From: Mauremys mutica
Lineage: Eukaryota > Chordata > Testudines > Geoemydidae
Assembly (NCBI RefSeq): GCF_020497125.1
Contig: NC_059072.1
Span: 75,833,697 to 75,897,696, forward strand
Length of the DNA: 64,000 nucleotides
Reading direction: 5' to 3'
Positions 48,552-60,257 of the stretch are shown piece after piece; the first letter of the stretch is position 1; each line of letters starts with the position of its first letter. Made by a program: the position numbers and the translations under genes. The notes under the pieces were generated by a model. That model did no database searches. It was not told the origin of the DNA and worked only from the letters and a program-made list of their open reading frames with translations.

Positions 48552-48840
48552 GGCTAAGATTTTGTCATGAATATTTTTAGTAAAAGTCACAGACAGGTCA
48601 TGGGCAATCAACAAAAATTCACAGAAGCCCTGTGACCTGTCCCTGACTTTTACTAAAAATATCTGTGACAAAATGGAGAGGGAGGAGAGTCCAGCTGCTG
48701 CTCTGGGGTCCCCTGCACCACCCGTGGCAGTTGAGAGTGCTGGGCCCCGCCTACTGCCCACCTCTCAGGGGCCGAAGCAGAAAATGTCACAGGTTTCTGG
48801 AAGTCACGAATTCTGTGACCTCCATGACAAACTCTTAGCC
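48552..48840. mobile_element. Palindromic non-autonomous DNA element
   Basis: The 289-bp sequence has inverted ends: GGCTAAGATTTTGTCATG on the left; the right end read in reverse is GGCTAAGAGTTTGTCATGG. Inside the left half, a 42-bp arm at 48559-48600 pairs with 48633-48674 with a few mismatches, forming a long hairpin around AGTAAAAGTCA. The right half is unrelated and GC-rich. I recognise the phrase as common in turtle DNA, but the superfamily is unknown and no clear target duplication is seen. Confidence 0.7.
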
Positions 48841-51131
48841 TTTCTCATAATAGTGTTACTAAGCTTTTTGGAATATGAAGGAAGAATAGTTATACACATT
48901 TTATTACAAAGAGTTTTAGAGAAGCAATGAAAAGAATATGCTTTCAGCCACTGCAGTAAGAGCAGCTACATCGCTCCATAACTATATAATTTTATATAAC
49001 TATTTTAACTTAGGCAGTTACACCCCTCTGCACTGTCACATCTAAGAAATGTAACAGCGCCTTCATATTTGAGTGGTGCAATAATGGATAAATAGGTAAA
49101 TTCTGTATTCCTTCAGAGAGGCCCAATGGATGCTATTTTGGAAGATTCCCCAGTAAGTCATTAGATTTTGGGTGAGGTATTGGTTAGAAATTCTTTCCAA
49201 TGGTAACATGTACTTTGAATAATTTCCATACAGGGGGTAAAATAAGAGCTGATATATCTGTTTCATCTGTAATTAAGATATCTTTATTTCAGGACATTGC
49301 TGTTTGTTTTACCATGTGACCATGGTTACCATGTGACACTGCTGTTCTCTATCAGGATAGTTATAGATATCAAAGAAAAATCCCCCTGTTTGAATTTTAA
49401 TTTTATTTGGAAGTCAGTTATTTTACAAAATTTGGAAACCAGAAATATGATATTTCTAAAGTTTTGTTTCTAAAATCTAGGGATACTTTTTGGTATTAGA
49501 CAGCACAAAATAATATGGGGCGGGGGAAACTTTCTCTAACTGAATTGATTGGCCTAATAAAAGGTTGACAATATTTATATTTCATCCACATGGAACTGAA
49601 AACTACAAATATATTTTTCAATCAGAGTTATGTGTATTCAAGCAGCTCACTTTTGGAGCCTTCACTATAAATGTGTATGTTTTTACAGTATTGTATGTCA
49701 CCACCTCCTGCTGTTGGATACATAAATAGCTCTTCACTTGGAAGTGTCTCACTCAGCTGATTTTGTGCTTTAATCTATTTTTACAAGGAAGTTTTCATGC
49801 CAGCAGTTTAGGGCCAGTTTTATTTGTCATTGACCTCCAACTTAGGGCCAGTATTTTAAATGTGGTTGCTGTCAGGTAATTAATGGTCAGTTGCTCAAGC
49901 TGGTCTTTAAAGGAATTGCTGTAATGAAAGGCAGTAATCTAGGGCCCAATCCAGCAAACTCTCAAAGACACAAGTAGCCCCACTGAAATCAGCAGAACTG
50001 CTTGAATCAGTAAGGGCAGCTGACATTAGTAAGGATTTGCAGGATCAGACTACCACTTAGATTCATAGCTGAATTTGTCCAACTACTGAGTGTGCTCTGA
50101 AGTGTTACCATGAAGCCATTATGTTACACAAAGGAATACTTCTGTTGCTGCTGTCTATTTTGTTTTCCCTCCGAAGAGACTCCAAAAGGAGGAAAAATAA
50201 TCTTTTTTTTAATCTGCATCCTCTGATATCTCAACTGCTCTCATGTGGATTTTGGATGAATTTCCTTTTCACTCCCATTTTCCACATTAGAAATAATTTT
50301 TAAATGTATTCTGTTCTTGAACAATGAGCACAAAAGGAAGCACATGACTGATCATGCATGTAACTATCCTGATCAGTCCCAAAGGCAACTGAATATTTTC
50401 TGACTTTTTACTATTGAATAACTCAGAAATAGGTGAGTGGATTCACTCAAATTTACAACCAGCACAGCAAAATTAACAAAACAGAATGTTCACTTTTAAA
50501 GAAAAATATTCCAAGAAATTAGGAGCATCTGAAAAATTAGTTTTATAGACTACCTGAGGATACCCCTGATGTAGGGGCATTTCTGGAAAAAGATTAGCAC
50601 CCTTCCCACCACCCATGAGTGTTAGGAGAAATCTCATTTCACCTAAAGTAGACTGTTCGTTTGTCTGAAATTTGATTGCCCTGTTATGGGCCCTGAAAAT
50701 AGATGATTCCACAATGACAGTGTTAACTACCAAGAAAAAGTAATAAACTATAATAGTGGATATAAAAGACAAATCAAACAAACACTTAAAAGACTGAGAA
50801 TTAAACCTGCTCACCAGCGGCAGAGGTAAGATTTGATGAGGATGCTTGGGAAGAAGAACCTATCAGCAGAGGGGTCATAATGTTAAGCTTAGCTCTTACC
50901 ACCCTCATGCATAGGAAATTGAGAGGCCATCCTCCATTCTAGCTGCTAGAAGGAAGAAGGTGCTTTTTTGTCTACCCTCCAGAGTCCCCTGGCTGCTCCA
51001 AAATGGATAGGAAGGCAGATGTTCTCCACTGCTCTATTCTTCCTCCCTTTACTGGCATCTTTGAGGAAAACAGGAAAGGGAAAAAATTGTCTGCTATTCT
51101 ACTGCTCTGCCAACCTCTGATTCTTCTAATC
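48841..51131. other. Intron, mostly unannotated
   Basis: No gene is seen. A degenerate copy of a short palindromic MITE lies at about 49943-50050 (GGGCCCAATCCAGCAAACTC facing AGGATTTGCAGGATC). Confidence 0.4.
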
Positions 51132-51442
51132 CAGGGGTCAGCAACCTTTCAGAAATGGTGTGCCGAGTTTTCATGTATTCACTCTGATTTAAGGTTTCGT
51201 GTGCCAGTAATACATTTTAACGTTTTTAGAAGGTCTCTTTCTATAACTCTATAATATATAACTAAACTATTGTTGTATGTAAAGTAAATAAGGTTTTTTA
51301 AATGTTTAAGAAGCTTCATTTAAAATTAAATTAAAATGCAGAGGCCCCTGGACCAGTGGCCAGGACCCGGGCAGTGTGAGTGCCACTGAAAATCAGCTCG
51401 CGTACTGCCTTCGGCACGCGTGCCATAGGTTGCCTACCCCTG
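51132..51442 (-). mobile_element. Non-autonomous hAT-like element, family A, copy 2
   Basis: It starts CAGGGGTCAGCAACC and ends GGTTGCCTACCCCTG on the + strand. It is 311 bp, exactly the length of copy 1 at 1707-2017, and aligns with its reverse complement throughout (for example TAAAATGCAGAG, TTTTAACGTTTTTAGAAGG, GTGTGAGTGCCACTG). The expected 8-bp target duplication is not obvious: the flanks TTCTAATC and GCTTATGC match poorly. The site is therefore mutated or rearranged. Confidence 0.88.
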
Positions 51443-52340
51443 GCTTATGCATTCTTGGTCAGCAGGGTCAAAACTTCCCATTCACCATCAGCAAGTGTGC
51501 AAGTGGATTTTTCAAGTTCTACATTAATACAGATACCATAGGATAAGGACACTGAAATATCCCAAAGTCTCTATGGGTTTTTCAGGAAATAGATTTTTAT
51601 TCTTTCCATCTGAAACTCCAATAGGTCAGGGAGAAGCAGATCTTTTCAGAAATGTCTCTGTTTCAGAAAAATGCTGCTTTCACTTTACATTGGCTATTAG
51701 AAAAAAGTAGCCATTTGAAAAGTACTGATATGTTGAAAAAACCACTTTCTCCCAGCACCGAAATGGCTGCACTGTGGTGATGGCCCACCTAGTCATTCCT
51801 TAGGGCTTGTACACACTAGCACTTAAGTCGGTACAGCTTATGTCACTCAGGGGTGTGAATAACTCTCTCCTGTCAGTATTGAGCATCTTCACCAGATGAG
51901 TTACAGAGGTACAGCTGCACCGATGTAGCGCTTCTAGTGTAGACTAGCCGCTAATATATGGTAAAATGCCAGGTTTCCTGGAAGCCCTTATACTCCCTAG
52001 GTTCCTTCTGGGTTCATATGGTTTGACTAGAATGTACATAAAACAGAGAGCAGAAGAAGAATATGAAGAATGCTGTTTTAAGCCCCAATCCTGAAAATAT
52101 ACATTGACTTAGCTTTAACACTATAAATAGTTCCACTGGTTTCATATGATCACAAAATTCATTGACCACAAAAACTAACATACCTTGTACAGTGATTGTG
52201 CCTATTCCAGTTTGCTTTAAATCCATAAACAATGAACACAAAGAAACATACCTCAGAAATTCCTGATTAGAAAATTGGCTCCCTGAGAGTAATCATTTCT
52301 CATTCTTCATTAACTTTCCATGTCCCACCAATCATACAAA
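51443..52340. other. Intron containing a short Harbinger-like MITE
   Basis: Apart from the MITE at 51803-51951, no gene or repeat is recognised. Confidence 0.35.
51803..51951. mobile_element. Short Harbinger-like MITE
   Basis: The approximately 149-bp element starts GGGCTTGTACACACTAGC and ends TCTAGTGTAGACTAGCCGC, with TTA on the left and TAA on the right. The ends are imperfect inverted repeats of the same TCTACACT type as the Harbinger element in this window. Confidence 0.65.
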
Positions 52341-54080
52341 AATTAAAGTACTTGTAAGGGTACAGGGTACAATCTAGATTAATGAGCAGCTGTGCCACCC
52401 TTTCCCTGAAACCTTGGGTGCCTTACTCACCTTGCTGAAGGAGTTCCCATGTGGGCCACTCACAAACAGCCTTCCAGCATGTAAGCCAAACCCTGGGTGT
52501 TTGTGTGTAACTGCAGCCTGCCTGCCACACTTGGCTCTCACCAAGTGCAGGGTGACCCAACACCCTCCCCCCTCCCTGTCTTAGATTTCCCCCCAGAAAT
52601 GTTTGTCCTGTACTGCCCAGCCCTCTCATAGACAATACAAGTTTATAAATTCAAAGCAAGGTTTTTTCACCGCATGCTTACAGCAATTGTACTGACTGAA
52701 CCTCTTAGGTCAGGACCCCTTCTCCAGTCCAATGGCTGCTTCCTCTGTCCCTTCAGATGCAGTGAATAGATGGGCAGAGTGAGAAAGGAGTCCCTTGTAG
52801 TGTTTGTCCCTTCTTTATTACAGTGTAGGTCCCTCTCTTGAAAAACATTTCCAAATGGGGACCAGGAGGTAACAAGTCTATGGAGAAGGATGTTCCCTGC
52901 TATTTTTCCTCACCTGTTTGAGCTTCCTTCGTTTCCCTTCCTGCTTGATGACTCTGTTTACTGCTTAAATGCAAATTAAGCAGAGCACACATTCGGTTGT
53001 TTGAGACAGATCTGTTTTTCAAGCTCAGTTTGGAACAATGTGTTACCACCATCATAAACTGGATCTTATGCACATTCAGTATTGCTGCACATATTTTATC
53101 AGGATGGTACTTATCAGAAAAGTGAGGTTTTAGATACCTTACAATGCTTTGTACAAAGTTTAATACAATAATGTGTAGGGTGTGAATACAGGGATACCTT
53201 CCGTCACAATGGGGAACACCAGAACCAAAGCCACCGTGGTGAAGAAGCTTCTTCATCAACTCTTGATATTGACGTAAAGCAAGTGTGTGTGTGTGTGTGT
53301 GTGTGTGTAAGTCATTATAAAAGCAATGCTCTCTGACACACATTTTTGAAACTTCATCTGCAAACTGTACAAGTATGTCTTCTCCACATTTAAAATGCCT
53401 CTATATTACAAACATCTACAGCCTTTATAAAATAAGATGAGAGAGGAAAAAATGGAAATGTGACACTAAGCACTCCTGTATTCATACCCTGCCCACTGTT
53501 GTAATCATCTTTGTACAAAATATTCCTTGTGAGATGTCATTTGAAAATGAATAGCTCACTGATCATTAATATTCATGCATGATGTATGTACTCAGTGGGT
53601 ATTAAGAGTTATGGACGTATGCTGGAATGATAGTTAAAATGTGTTCAAACCAGATATGTCAGGAGGAGTTGTTAAACAGATCTATCCTAAACAAAGGGAT
53701 GTGTGTTTACATCAATGTACATATAAACAGTAAACAGACCCATCAAGCTAACAAGGGGTGAGGCAAACCTTGCATCAAGTTTGGGGTAAGACAGCTGGCA
53801 TCTACACCCTGAAGGAGAGAGAAGCTTGGTCCAGTAATTTTACTTTTCAAAATAATCCATTTCAAACATTTACTGGTCTGTAAGGATGGGAAGGGGGTTG
53901 AACCTCAAGTGATAAGCAACTCAAACAAATGATTAAATCCAATATTACTGCATTATAAAGTTGTATAGAGTCAGATCTTTCCTGAAAGCTAATGACATGC
54001 TGGTGATTAATATCATTGTGAATTGTATGTATTAACACTCTATAAGGAATTATGGATACTCATTGATATTAGGCTGTACA
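52341..54080. repeat. Probable LTR-retroelement-derived repeats, unresolved
   Basis: Phrases in 52370-52640 (AACCCTGGGTGTTTGTGTGT, CTGCCCAGCCCTCTC) and 53470-53860 (CTTGTGAGATGTCATTTGAA, GTCAGGAGGAGTTGTT) resemble repeats I associate with turtle LTR elements. I cannot define ends or coding domains. A 147-codon minus-strand frame at 52900-53343 crosses the microsatellite and is not supported as a gene. Confidence 0.35.
53284..53309. repeat. (GT)n microsatellite
   Basis: An uninterrupted run of about 13 GT dinucleotides. Confidence 0.95.
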
Positions 54081-56755
54081 GCCTGCCCAGACAGGAGTGG
54101 ATGTCACAGCTATTTATCTACCTGCTTCCTGTGTTTAAAGTGAACTGTTTGGTAACTCCAGTTAAAGTAACAAACTGTTAAATATTGACACTTTACAGGG
54201 GCATCAAATCTTAATATCTCAACTGGACATTGTCGAACACATTTTTGGGAAAATCTAGGACTGAGAATATGTTGAGGGCAGGCAGTGGCACAATCCCTCT
54301 CTGGTCTCTGTTGCAACCCAGAATGTGACAGTGAAGTTTGAATGTATAGTCACGGTACCTACCACTGTTTCTTCCAAATTTAAGATGCATGTGAGCATAG
54401 ATTGCAGACATTTTAAAATCCATTGCAAAGTCCTTGATCCAAAAATAACACACCTGGTAAAGTAGATGTGTAAAGACTGTTACAAGGCACAGAATAAAGA
54501 TGGTTAGAGCAGTTTCCCAAGTTTGTTTAATTACCAAGAATTACCCATTTTTCTGGTTCCCCTTATTTTATTTTTTTATTTTATAATTAAAGTGTTCTTG
54601 TAAAGTGTTGTTGCCCTTAAGTTATTGCTATGTCTTAGTGTGGACTCGGTTTAATAATTTTTTGTTGTTGGGGTATGCAGCAAGCTTTTTGACATCTGCT
54701 TTTCAAGACCTACTGGTACTGCTTGGTAAAGGGACAGTCTCCTGATTTTAACCTCTTTCCTTAATTGCAAAAACTGTTGTAGGAAACAGATAGGTGCCTG
54801 CCGTGATTCTCTGAGTAATGCTTTAATAAGAGATAAAATAACAGTTCAGCAAGGGATATGTACACTCTTGTTTTCAGTGAGATATCCTTTATAGTTGTAA
54901 AATGAAAGGAATATGTTTATTGGTCATTAACCACCGCATTAAGCTGAATAAACAGTACTAATTAAAGCTTAATAAAAATGGAAATGTACTTTGTAGATTC
55001 AGATGATGGAATATTGGAGTAGAACACCTTAACTTTCCCTTGAGTAACATACAGTGGGATGTATGCACAATAGCTAGGTAAAATATAATTTTTAATGGTA
55101 TGGGGAAATTACAATCCAGTTGCATCTAAAGCAACTTCTGCAAATTGTAGCATATTCATCAGGTTTTATGTATAGAAACATTCATACTGCAAACCAAGCA
55201 AATGGAATATGAAATCTATAAAGATATGCTCTAGTTCAAAAGGAATCATTTGGGGGAAGTAATATGGCCTCTGTTATATTGGAGGTCATATAGATGATCA
55301 CAGTGTCCCTTCTGGCCTTGGATTATATGCATTTATAAATCTAAAGAAGGAATCCAAAGTGTAGACTCTCATGTTGTTTTCTTCTCATCTCTTGTCTCCA
55401 TGCTGCCCATACAAGATTGCAAACTCTTCAGGGACCTTGCTTATGTCCACAAACAGGCCTAGCAGACTTGGGTGCTATTTAAATAATCATAAATAATGAT
55501 AATGGCAGAAAGAAAGAAATATTTTTCAACTGAAGAGTTTTGTTGAGTGTGCCTGAGTTTTAATATTGTTGACAAGTGTATTGCAAATCCGGGGTGATAG
55601 CTAAATTTAGCTTGCCTACGCATTTTTGTAAGATTGAAGCTAGGAAACGTTAACGTGGTGTGTAGGATAGAAGTAGTCCTTCTAGTAATTCTGGGAAAAC
55701 TTATGTTGGAAAAAAAAAAGTTCATCATTTTCCATCTGTACCATCTCTAGTTTAGAAAGAATAGCAGTTGGAGAGAAACAGCTGCACATCATTATAATAA
55801 TTTACCTTACCTTTTCATTTAAATTGCAAAATATACTTTCATGCAAACTTAAGCTGGGCAGTTTACTAAGAAAATACTATTTTGATTCTTAGAATAACAT
55901 GTAGTCAAATTCCAGTTCTTCTGAGATGTCCAGGTTATCTGGAGTATGATGGATGGATTTCTAGAACAAAAAGAAATTGGTTCAGTGATTGAACTCTGTT
56001 TTGCTGTCCTAGCCCATTCTCATTGGTCTAACCAACAATCTTATTTTATTTCCTTCAGAGCTTTACCTAATGGCTTTATGTGAGACTAAAAGCTGGGTTC
56101 TGAGGGGATGGGAAATTTGGTCCAACTTTTACAGCTTTTCTTATCTTTCAGGATTTTAATGTTGGGATTTGTTAGTGTGTAGCCTACATAAGAATAATTG
56201 GTACTTAATACAAAGTAATACATGTGGTCTTGACATATGGAGCTGGATGAAATTATTCCCACAAACACTTTTTTGCCAAAAAAATGCATATTCAAGTTAT
56301 CTGAAATAAATCACTGATTTGAGTCAATTTCAGCAAATTGTTTTGTTTGGTTTTTTTGAGGGGGGTGGGGGGAAGATGTGGAAACTGAAATGTGAAAATG
56401 GTTCACGTTCTCATTTCCATAACAAAATGTTTTGACTTTTTTCATTTCAGAAAGAGGGTTTGTTTCAGGATTTCCCTCAATTGTATCTTTAAAAAGTTAT
56501 AAAACGTTTAAAAAAAACCCCAAAACTCTGAAAAACTTTTCAGTAGACACAAAATGAAACTTTATGTTTTAGTTCACTGAAATTTTGAAATATTTTGGTT
56601 TTGGGTTGACCCATAATGATTTTTTTTTCCATTTTTTCAGACCTGCATCTGAACTGAATATTCTGTTATTTTTACAGCACTATTAGCATATGCTTGTAAA
56701 ACATAGGTCTATGATTTTAGAGGTTTTTTTGGGGAGGGGCAGGTTTATAAATAAT
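54081..56755. other. Intron with a short CR1 tail
   Basis: No gene is recognised. A CR1 3' end lies at 55262-55345. Several poly-T and poly-A runs occur around 56340-56640. Confidence 0.4.
55262..55345 (+). mobile_element. CR1 3' terminal fragment
   Basis: It contains TATGGCCTCTGTTATATTGG, then AGGTCATATAGATGATCACA and TGTCCCTTCTGGCCTTGG, the typical 3' terminus of turtle CR1 copies. The rest of the element is missing. Confidence 0.75.
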
Positions 56756-57420
56756 TACTCCTGGAGGAATTCTGCACCATAGTGCATGTGCAGAATTTAT
56801 GTTCCCCCACACATTTCTTTGCTTCCCTGCAGAAAAATGACTTTCTGATGGGGAAGCAAAGGGAAACCTCAAGAGCAGTCAAGCGCCCCTCTCCGGCAGC
56901 ATGGGTGCATTGTTTCAGGGTCCAAAGAAGCCAGAAGAGAGGTAAATCGCCATGGAGGAGGGAGGGGTTGGGTACGTCTCGGCCGGTGGCTTCTAACCAG
57001 CTCTGGGCTCGGCTGCTAGTTCTGGAGAGACTGGGGAGTACGGGACAACTTCTTCCCCTTTAGGGACCAGGTCAAACCCACCCCCAGAAACCTCCCCTGG
57101 CAGCAGGAAACTCTGTACCCCTAGAACCAGTTTTCTGCCCCCATCACTCCTCAGCCATGGGGGGAGGGGTTACCTGTGCACCTAACTCCTGTGCATCCAG
57201 ACCTGCCATACCCAGTCCCCTCTGCTGAGCCTCACTCCCTCCACACGAAATCCCCCACAACCAAACCCCCACCTTGCTGAGCCTCACCCCCTGCTTCTGG
57301 ACCCTCCCCTGCACCCAGAGCACCCCGACTGTGTTCCCCTCACTCAACCCCCCACCCCAATGAATCCCCCCTGCACCTGGACCCCTGCCTCACCAAGCCG
57401 CACTTACCCAGCCCTCCACA
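56756..57420. repeat. Interspersed repeat with C-rich degenerate tandem part
   Basis: The first part (56760-56830) reads CTCCTGGAGGAATTCTGCAC and GTGCATGTGCAGAATTTATG, a phrase I recognise as a common turtle repeat with a small inverted repeat (AATTCTGCAC facing GTGCAGAATT). The later part (57150-57420) is a C-rich degenerate tandem array built on CCTGCACC, GCTGAGCCTCA and ACCCCC words. It ends where the DIRS coding sequence begins. Confidence 0.55.
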
Positions 57421-57423
57421 CCG

Positions 57424-59286
57424 TTGGCCCGTGCATCCCCACCGGTACGGATGCTGTCAACGCCGGAGGCAATGCAGGCTGTGAAGGACATTATGAGCCT
57501 GCCAGTCCTGAGCACTCAGCTGGGCACGGGACCCAGGTCTCATGGCAAGCCTCCGTTGGGTGCCCACCAGACCTCTCCAGCCAGACGCAGTTCCCACTCC
57601 AAGGATCGCTCCCCACACTACTCGGCACACAGTGGCCGCTCATCTTGCAGCTCCCGCCCACCCTCAACGTCGGCCAGACCATCCGGGTCGCCATCAGGAC
57701 GGGAGTCACGGGGACCCTCGACGCCTCCTGCCAGTGAGTGTAGGCACCGAGAAAGGCACCGGGAACGCTCCCCTGCAAGGCATGGGTACCGCAGCTGCTC
57801 TCGACGGGATAGACGATATCCTGATCTGCTAGACATTGTGCTCGAGACTCCCCTCAGGGTGCCTCAGCACCGGGGCACCGGTCCTCGCATCGCCGTCATG
57901 AATACCAAAGTAGTTCTTCAGGCAAGTACCGTTCCTCGATGTTGAGGTCCAGGTCCTGAAGGAGACAGCATCCCAGGCACCGTTCCTACCACTCCCGGGG
58001 AATCGGGCATTCGTCGACGACCTCGGCCTCGGTGCACGGCCACCCATCCTCGATTCACGCTGTTCAGCAGTGACAAATAGTGCCATCGGGCTCTCAGCCA
58101 GGTCAATGGCAAGGGTCCCTGTGGCAGGGACAGTGGTGCCAGTGGGCACCGTGGCCACCGATGCCAGCCGGGACAGGGGCTCGTTCGGTCGTCGGACCAT
58201 CTCAGGCTCCATCGGCCTCATCCAGCCTCCTGTGGGACAAGTCAGCGGGTCACGAATTGGACTCTGATCTGGGGCTCGATGCCCCGGCACCGACCGAGGC
58301 TCTCGGATCTGTGCGGGCCCTCTCCCTGGCACCAGACGACACCGTATCAGCACCTCTGCCATCAGTACCACAGGAGGACTTCAAGGCACACCAAGAACTG
58401 CTAAAGCAGGCTGAGGAGATGGAGTGTCTGTCCAATTCCCAATGTTCTGTCTCCCTCGGCACCGGGCCGTGTGGCCCTGCCCCTGCACCAGAGTATTGCC
58501 ATCATCTCCAACACCCTGTGGCGAACCCCTGCCTCCTTGGCCCCTATCTCCAAGAAGGCAGAGAGGAAATACTTTGTGCCGGCCAAGGACCACAAATACC
58601 TCTATTCCCATCCGGCACCCAACTCGCTCATGATGGAATCAGTAAACCACAGGGAGCGACAGGGCCAGCCCACGCCAACCCCCAAAAATAAGGACGCCAG
58701 ATGGCTAGACTCCTTTGGGAGAAAGCTTTATTCCTCTGCAAGTTTCCAGCTTAGGGTAGCCAACTAGGCCTTATTGAGCAGATATGACTTTAACCTTTGG
58801 GAATCTCTGCCTAAGTTCGAGCCCCTCCTCCCGGATCAGGATAGGAAGGACTTCAGGGCGCTGGTGGAAGAGGGGGCAGTGGCAGCTAAAGCGGCCCTGC
58901 AAGCGGCATCAGATGCAGCTGACACTGCAGCCTGCTCGATTTCCATGCACAGCGCGTCGTGGCTCCTGTTGTCGGGACTGTCAACGGAGGCCCAATCCCT
59001 GATGCAGGACCTCCTGTTCAATGGGAAGGTGCTCTTTGCGGACCAGACGCACATCAGGCTGCATGGGATGAAAGATTCCTGCACTACCTTGCAGACCTTG
59101 GGCCTCTACTTCCCTCCGGCTAAGGACAAGGCCAAATCGCTTCCGTCGGCTCAACCTGTGAGGAGCAGATATGAGCCCCCGTATAAAAGACCCAGAGACC
59201 AGAAACGCCAGTGTCAGTGGCAGTCCCTCTCTGCCCCGCAGCCTGGGCCCTCCAAGGGCAAGAGGCAGGGAAAGAGGCGTTTTTGA
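57424..59286 (+). pseudogene. DIRS gag-like gene, disrupted
   Basis: Structural protein of the element. The N-terminal part (57424-57945) is rich in Ser, Arg and Pro (RERHRERSPARHGYRS). The middle is broken: PQEDFKAHQELLKQAEEME lies in one frame near 58371-58428. A second frame then gives TLWRTPASLAPISKKAERKY, KDHKYLYSHPAPNSL and GRKLYSSASFQLRVAN, ending at a stop (58767). The last part (58774-59286) reads SRYDFNLWESLPKF, an Ala-rich helix AAKAALQAASDAADTAA, and a basic tail KRPRDQKRQ and GKRQGKRRF. The YDF.LW and Ala-rich region resembles the C-terminal domain of vertebrate LAP2-alpha, which is known to derive from a DIRS gag. At least two frame changes and one stop are seen. Confidence 0.82.
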
Positions 59287-59370
59287 CTATTTGCAGCAGG
59301 GCACCGGGCCTGTTGCCAGGGATACCCCCTATTTAATAAAGTTTGCATTCTGTAACCGATTGTCTGCCTT

Positions 59371-60257
59371 CCGCAGCGTGTGGTCCCGCATAACATCGGT
59401 ACCATTTCCAAGGGCTACATGTTGCAGTTCACCTCGCCCCCGCCAAATCACCCGCCCTCCATGGTGGACCCGGGGGACCCAGAGCATGTCCCGCTCCTGA
59501 GGCAGGAGGTGGACTGGCTACTGCACCTGAGGGCGGTGGAAAGGGTACCCGCAGAATTCCAGGGCAAAGGGTTCTACTCCTGGTACTTCCTGATCCCAAA
59601 GGCAGCCTGAGGCCCATCCTGGACCTGCAGGACCTAAACCAGTTTCTAGTCCATTCCAAGTTCTGCATGGTGTCCCTGGCCTCTATTATCCCCTCCCTGG
59701 TCCTGGGGGACTGGTACGGGGCCCTGGACCTTCAGGACGCGTATTTTCATATATTCGAAGGGCACAGGCGCTTCCTCTGCTTTCGGGTGGGGATGGACCA
59801 CTACTAGTTTGCGGTCCTCCCGTTTGGCCTATCCACGGCAGACGGGGTCTTTCTGAAATGTATGGCTGTGGTAGCACCCTATCTCAGGCGGGAGGGCGTA
59901 CAGATTTTTCCTTACCTGGAGATTGGCTCCTCAAGGGGTAGTCCCACGCTGAGGTAAAGACCCACGTGGAGCTGCTCCTATCGACATGCACCAGTCTCTG
60001 CCTAGTGGTGAACGAGACCAAATCAACATTAGTTCCTGTTCGGCACATAGAATTCATTGCGGCCCTCTTGGACTCCTCGAGGGCCACAGCCTCTCTCCCC
60101 TTGGACAGGTTCAAGACGCTAAGGCTTTCCCGGTGACCACGGCCAGGGCGTGCCTTCAAATTCTGGGGGACATGGCGGTGTGTACGTACGTGGTCTGCCA
60201 CGTCAGACTCCAAATGAGGCCCCTCGAGATCTGCTCCCGCCACCAATCGTTAGGACG
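59371..60257 (+). pseudogene. DIRS reverse transcriptase, disrupted at the catalytic box
   Basis: Copies element RNA into DNA in the intact element. Blocks in order are VPHNIGTISKGYMLQF, EVDWLLHLRAVERVP, GKGFYSWYFLIPK, then a frame change to GLRPILDLQDLNQFL, GALDLQDAYFHIF (first catalytic Asp), a premature TAG in the DHY.FAVLPFGLSTA block (about 59805-59835), and FPYLE at 59909-59921. The catalytic YLDDWLLKG box is damaged by a 1-bp deletion, so it now reads YLE followed by a shifted frame (GSSRG). Downstream fragments (ETKSTLVPVRHIEFIAALLD) belong to the RT thumb and connector. The gene ends at the junction with the Penelope-like element. Confidence 0.85.

Larger units (their letters stand above)
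57421..60257 (+). mobile_element. DIRS retrotransposon 5' part: gag and reverse transcriptase
   Basis: A truncated DIRS element on the + strand containing a disrupted gag-like gene (57424-59286) and a disrupted reverse transcriptase (59371-60257). Neither the 5' terminal repeat nor the RNase H end and recombinase is present. The 3' side stops abruptly where Penelope-like sequence begins at about 60258. GC content is much higher than in the surrounding intron. Confidence 0.88.

Noticed and set aside
52900..53343. 147-codon minus-strand open frame
   Set aside because: It crosses a (GT)n microsatellite that supplies part of its length, and no domain is seen.
39040..60257. One single large DIRS element interrupted by other repeats
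   Set aside because: The 3' recombinase part lies upstream of the 5' gag part on the same strand and the middle relic is far older, so they are separate insertions.
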